From Caldilineae bacterium (GTDB lineage: Bacteria > Chloroflexota > Anaerolineae > J102), in NCBI GenBank assembly GCA_003694905.1, contig RFJM01000084.1, forward strand, positions 1-16,079: DNA of 16,079 nt, written 5' to 3'. The translations under genes and the position numbers were made by a program. Under the pieces are notes generated by a model, which searched no databases, was not told the DNA's origin, and saw only the letters and a list, made by a program, of their open reading frames with translations. This document shows positions 14,146 to 16,079 of the stretch, one piece after another; position 1 is the stretch's first letter, and each line of letters opens with the position of its first letter.

Positions 14146-14154
14146 TGCTATGAT
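14146..14154 (+). promoter_or_regulatory. Extended -10 candidate promoter for the GNAT gene
   Basis: TGC-TATGAT: five of six matches in the -10 plus the TG of an extended element. Transcription would begin near 14161, about 60 nt before the ATG. The -35 region (CCGTCA, 17 bases upstream) matches only in its last half. The rest of the gap from the terminator at 13944 shows no gene. Confidence 0.45.
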
Positions 14155-14220
14155 AACGAGGCCGGCGCTCCCCTCTCGAGACAGGCAGCGCCTCCGTCTC
14201 ACTCAGGACAGTAGACAGCC

Positions 14221-14751
14221 ATGTTGCAAGGAAAACTCGTGCGCCTGCGCCCCATCGAGCGGGCGGACCTGCCCAACTACGTGCGTTGGTTTGCAGACCC
14301 GGAAGTACTCCGCTACTTTGGCAACTACCTTCCCTTGAGCCTGGCTCAAGAAGAGCGCTGGTATGAGCGCCAGCTGGACTCGGGCAGCATCAACTTCGCG
14401 GTGGAATACCAGGGTCGTCATGTCGGCGGCGCGGGGTTCGCCCATATCGACCACCGTAACCAAAACGCGGAAGTAGGTCTCGTCATCGGCGAAAAGGACT
14501 TATGGGACCGAGGACTCGGGCAAGACACATTGGCAACCCTGGTGGACTACGGCTTCGCTTATCTCAACCTGCATCGCATCTATCTGCGTGTTTTTGCGGA
14601 GAATAAGCGTGCCATTCACGCCTACGAGAAGGTAGGCTTCAGGGAGGAGGACCGTTTTCGTGAGGCCGAGTGGCGACACGGCCGCTGGCACGACCTCTGC
14701 TTCATGAGCATACTGCGGCGGGAGTGGGAACATCGCCAACAGGAGGGTTAG
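14221..14751 (+). CDS. GNAT-family N-acetyltransferase (RimJ/RimL-like)
   Basis: 176 aa, the usual size for the Acetyltransf_3/RimJ-RimL-like group. It transfers an acetyl group from acetyl-CoA to an amine; the substrate cannot be told from sequence. It opens with the family-type LVRLRPIERADLPNYVRWFADPEV. The acetyl-CoA pyrophosphate loop is W95-D-R-G-L-G-Q101 in GEKDLWDRGLGQDTLATLVDYGF, followed by the strand LHRIYLRVFAENKRAIHAYEKVGF, which is typical motif B. The ATG at 14221 has only a weak AGGA upstream. Its TAG is two bases before the CPBP gene, so the two form an operon. Confidence 0.92.
   Translation: MLQGKLVRLRPIERADLPNYVRWFADPEVLRYFGNYLPLSLAQEERWYERQLDSGSINFAVEYQGRHVGGAGFAHIDHRNQNAEVGLVIGEKDLWDRGLGQDTLATLVDYGFAYLNLHRIYLRVFAENKRAIHAYEKVGFREEDRFREAEWRHGRWHDLCFMSILRREWEHRQQEG
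14741..14747 (+). promoter_or_regulatory. Shine-Dalgarno fixing the CPBP protease start
   Basis: AGGAGGG at 14741-14747, six bases before the ATG at 14754. The frame is open further upstream inside the GNAT gene, but this strong site selects the start that also gives an N-terminal membrane helix. Confidence 0.8.
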
Positions 14752-14753
14752 CC

Positions 14754-15833
14754 ATGGCAGATATCATCATCATGCTCCTTCTCTTCTCTCCCCTGATGGT
14801 CATCTTGTGGCTGGCCAACAAAGCGGACCGCCAACAAGATCGTGCCACGCCGGAGCGGCTGTGGGGAGTGCTTGCATACCTGATCCTGGCCATCTTCTGG
14901 GTAGGGTTCATCTTGGGCGGCCTGCTGGTAACGGTTATGGGGGCAGCCCTACGCAGCCAACCCCTCACGCCGGAGGTTCTGGCACCCTACGAAGCTCTAG
15001 GCCTCAAGCCGGAGGGGGTGCGCGATCTGCTGGCGTCGTTGCCGATGGTGGGCATGGGTATGTGGTTGCCTTCAATATTGGGCCTGGTGCTCTTGCTGCC
15101 ACCGGTACGCCGACTCGTCGCCCGCATCCTGGCCATCGATCCCTCGCGCGTGGTACATGCGGTGGCGCTCAGCTACACCATGCTTGTGGTTGTCAATCTG
15201 TGGGTTACGCTGGCCTTCGGCATCGGCAACCTGGCCGACATCACAGCCGCCGGGGGTGGCATCGAGTCGACGGCGCTGGTACAAACGGTGTGGGCACAGG
15301 AGATCGCCTTTGCCTTGACGGCGCTGATCGGGGTAGGGTGGCTGGCCGGGCGAGGATGGCGCGCCACGCTACATCGCCTGGGGCTCGTGCGTCCCACGGG
15401 TAGGCAGCTCCTCACAGGGGTCGTTCTCGGTGTGGTGATGATGCTGGCGCTAATCCCCATCGACTACTTCACCCAGACCACCGGTATCGGTTTCGACGAG
15501 GATGTGACTCGCCTGGGCGAACAGGTCATCGGCCCCTTGACCCAATCCCTTGCAGGCATCCTTACCCTGGGCGTGGGCGCAGCCCTGGGCGAGGAACTGA
15601 TCTTCCGGGGCGCCCTGCAGCCGCGCTTTGGCCTCGTGTTCACCAGCCTCCTCTTCACCCTGCTGCACAGCAATTACGGCCTGAGCCTGAGCACGCTCAT
15701 CGTCCTGCTCATCGGCCTGATTCTTGGTTGGGTGAGAAATCGGTATAATACCACCTCCTCGATGGTGGTTCACGCCGTCTACAACATGGCCATCGGACTG
15801 ATGACCTATCTGGCCCTGTGGCCCGAGTGGTAA
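14754..15833 (+). CDS. CPBP-family intramembrane metalloprotease
   Basis: 359 aa with about eight hydrophobic segments. The family (Abi/CAAX-type, PF02517, related to eukaryotic Rce1) cleaves prenylated or other substrates within the membrane; in bacteria it is often linked to bacteriocin self-protection or membrane signalling. Active-site motifs are complete in the C-terminal third: E280-E281 with R285 (GEELIFRG), H305 (TLLHSNYG) and H340 (VVHAVYN). The N-terminal part (1-160), with two long hydrophobic regions and a loop, is specific to this protein. It lies two bases after the GNAT gene. I see no bacteriocin or short secreted peptide gene beside it, so no substrate is suggested by context. 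Confidence 0.92.
   Translation: MADIIIMLLLFSPLMVILWLANKADRQQDRATPERLWGVLAYLILAIFWVGFILGGLLVTVMGAALRSQPLTPEVLAPYEALGLKPEGVRDLLASLPMVGMGMWLPSILGLVLLLPPVRRLVARILAIDPSRVVHAVALSYTMLVVVNLWVTLAFGIGNLADITAAGGGIESTALVQTVWAQEIAFALTALIGVGWLAGRGWRATLHRLGLVRPTGRQLLTGVVLGVVMMLALIPIDYFTQTTGIGFDEDVTRLGEQVIGPLTQSLAGILTLGVGAALGEELIFRGALQPRFGLVFTSLLFTLLHSNYGLSLSTLIVLLIGLILGWVRNRYNTTSSMVVHAVYNMAIGLMTYLALWPEW
15744..15749 (+). promoter_or_regulatory. Perfect -10 hexamer inside the CPBP gene
   Basis: TATAAT lies 127 bp before the lipoprotein ATG, inside codons for RYN near the CPBP C-terminus. The hexamer 17 bases upstream (TTCTTG) is a poor -35 and there is no extended TG. It could drive the downstream gene or be a chance product of the codons. 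Confidence 0.25.
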
Positions 15834-15875
15834 TCCCTCCGCCCCGGCCATCAACCCAAACCGGAGAACGCTCTC

Positions 15876-16079
15876 ATGCAACTCTTTTCGAACTCGAACA
15901 GGCTGGCAAGTGTGCTGCGCGCGGGCACATGGCTGCTTCTCGCGCTGCTGCTGGCGGCCTGCCTCCCCTCCCTGACTTCCCAAGCCCCCACACCTACCGC
16001 TGTGACCCTGGCCCTCGCCACGATGACGCCGACCCCGCGTCCTACCAATACCCCCACACCCACCCCTAGCCCGACCGCC
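15876..16079 (+). CDS. Lipoprotein with Thr/Pro-rich linker (5' part only)
   Basis: 68 residues are visible before the window ends. A type II signal peptide is clear: basic residues R9 and R15, hydrophobic core 19-27 and lipobox L26-A-A-C29, so C29 would be lipidated and the protein held on the outer membrane face. After the Cys comes a Pro/Thr/Ser-rich low-complexity spacer (PTPRPTNTPTPTPSPT), a style common in Chloroflexota lipoproteins. Any functional domain lies outside the window. The ATG at 15876 has CGGAGA about ten bases upstream and lies 42 bp after the CPBP stop, so it may share that transcript. Confidence 0.82.
   Translation, partial: MQLFSNSNRLASVLRAGTWLLLALLLAACLPSLTSQAPTPTAVTLALATMTPTPRPTNTPTPTPSPTA

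Noticed and set aside
15834..15875. Search for a terminator between the CPBP and lipoprotein genes
   Set aside because: The 42-bp gap contains no stem-loop, so I treat the two genes as possibly cotranscribed.

Overview
The window reads as a GC-rich bacterial chromosome segment, most likely from the Chloroflexota (Anaerolineae-like). This rests on gene style, not on any marker gene: Pro/Thr-rich spacers after signal sequences and lipoboxes, LysM proteins with Gmad2-like domains, a DUF11-like/SdrD_B-like surface protein ending in a short hydrophobic tail plus Arg, and a very large membrane O-antigen-ligase-type protein. I see no rRNA, tRNA, CRISPR array, insertion sequence or phage gene. Genes are densely packed and nearly all look intact.

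Layout, left to right. (1) 1-99 is the 3' end of an unknown + strand gene, convergent with a membrane-anchored LysM/M23 peptidoglycan hydrolase at 215-1339 (- strand). (2) A spacer of about 420 bp holds an extended -10 promoter for that hydrolase and a weak, possibly leaderless promoter for hisF. (3) A + strand run follows: hisF, hisI and hisE (late histidine biosynthesis), a secreted LysM/double-Gmad2 protein, a hairpin region, then a low-specificity threonine aldolase. (4) A convergent - strand block (5518-10236) encodes, in transcription order, a giant pseudo-glycosidase/O-antigen-ligase fusion, a UDP-xylose synthase-like enzyme with its own promoter built over the preceding stop codon, and a transglutaminase-fold putative cysteine hydrolase starting one base after the synthase stop. 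(5) Also on the - strand, a dihydroorotate-dehydrogenase-like protein with an eroded active site is joined by an ATGA overlap to clpS. (6) A gene-poor spacer of about 560 bp precedes a secreted modular surface protein (+) that ends in a clear intrinsic terminator. (7) A GNAT acetyltransferase and a CPBP membrane protease lie two bases apart, followed by the start of a lipoprotein cut by the window edge.

Two themes emerge. One is ordinary metabolism: histidine synthesis and threonine/glycine interconversion. The other is cell-envelope biology: two LysM proteins, polysaccharide assembly with nucleotide-sugar supply, a surface protein, a membrane protease and a lipoprotein. The best candidates for something undescribed are the fusion protein, whose expected glycosidase nucleophile position is Ala, with its two neighbours, and the DHODH-like protein lacking the catalytic Cys that is coupled to clpS.
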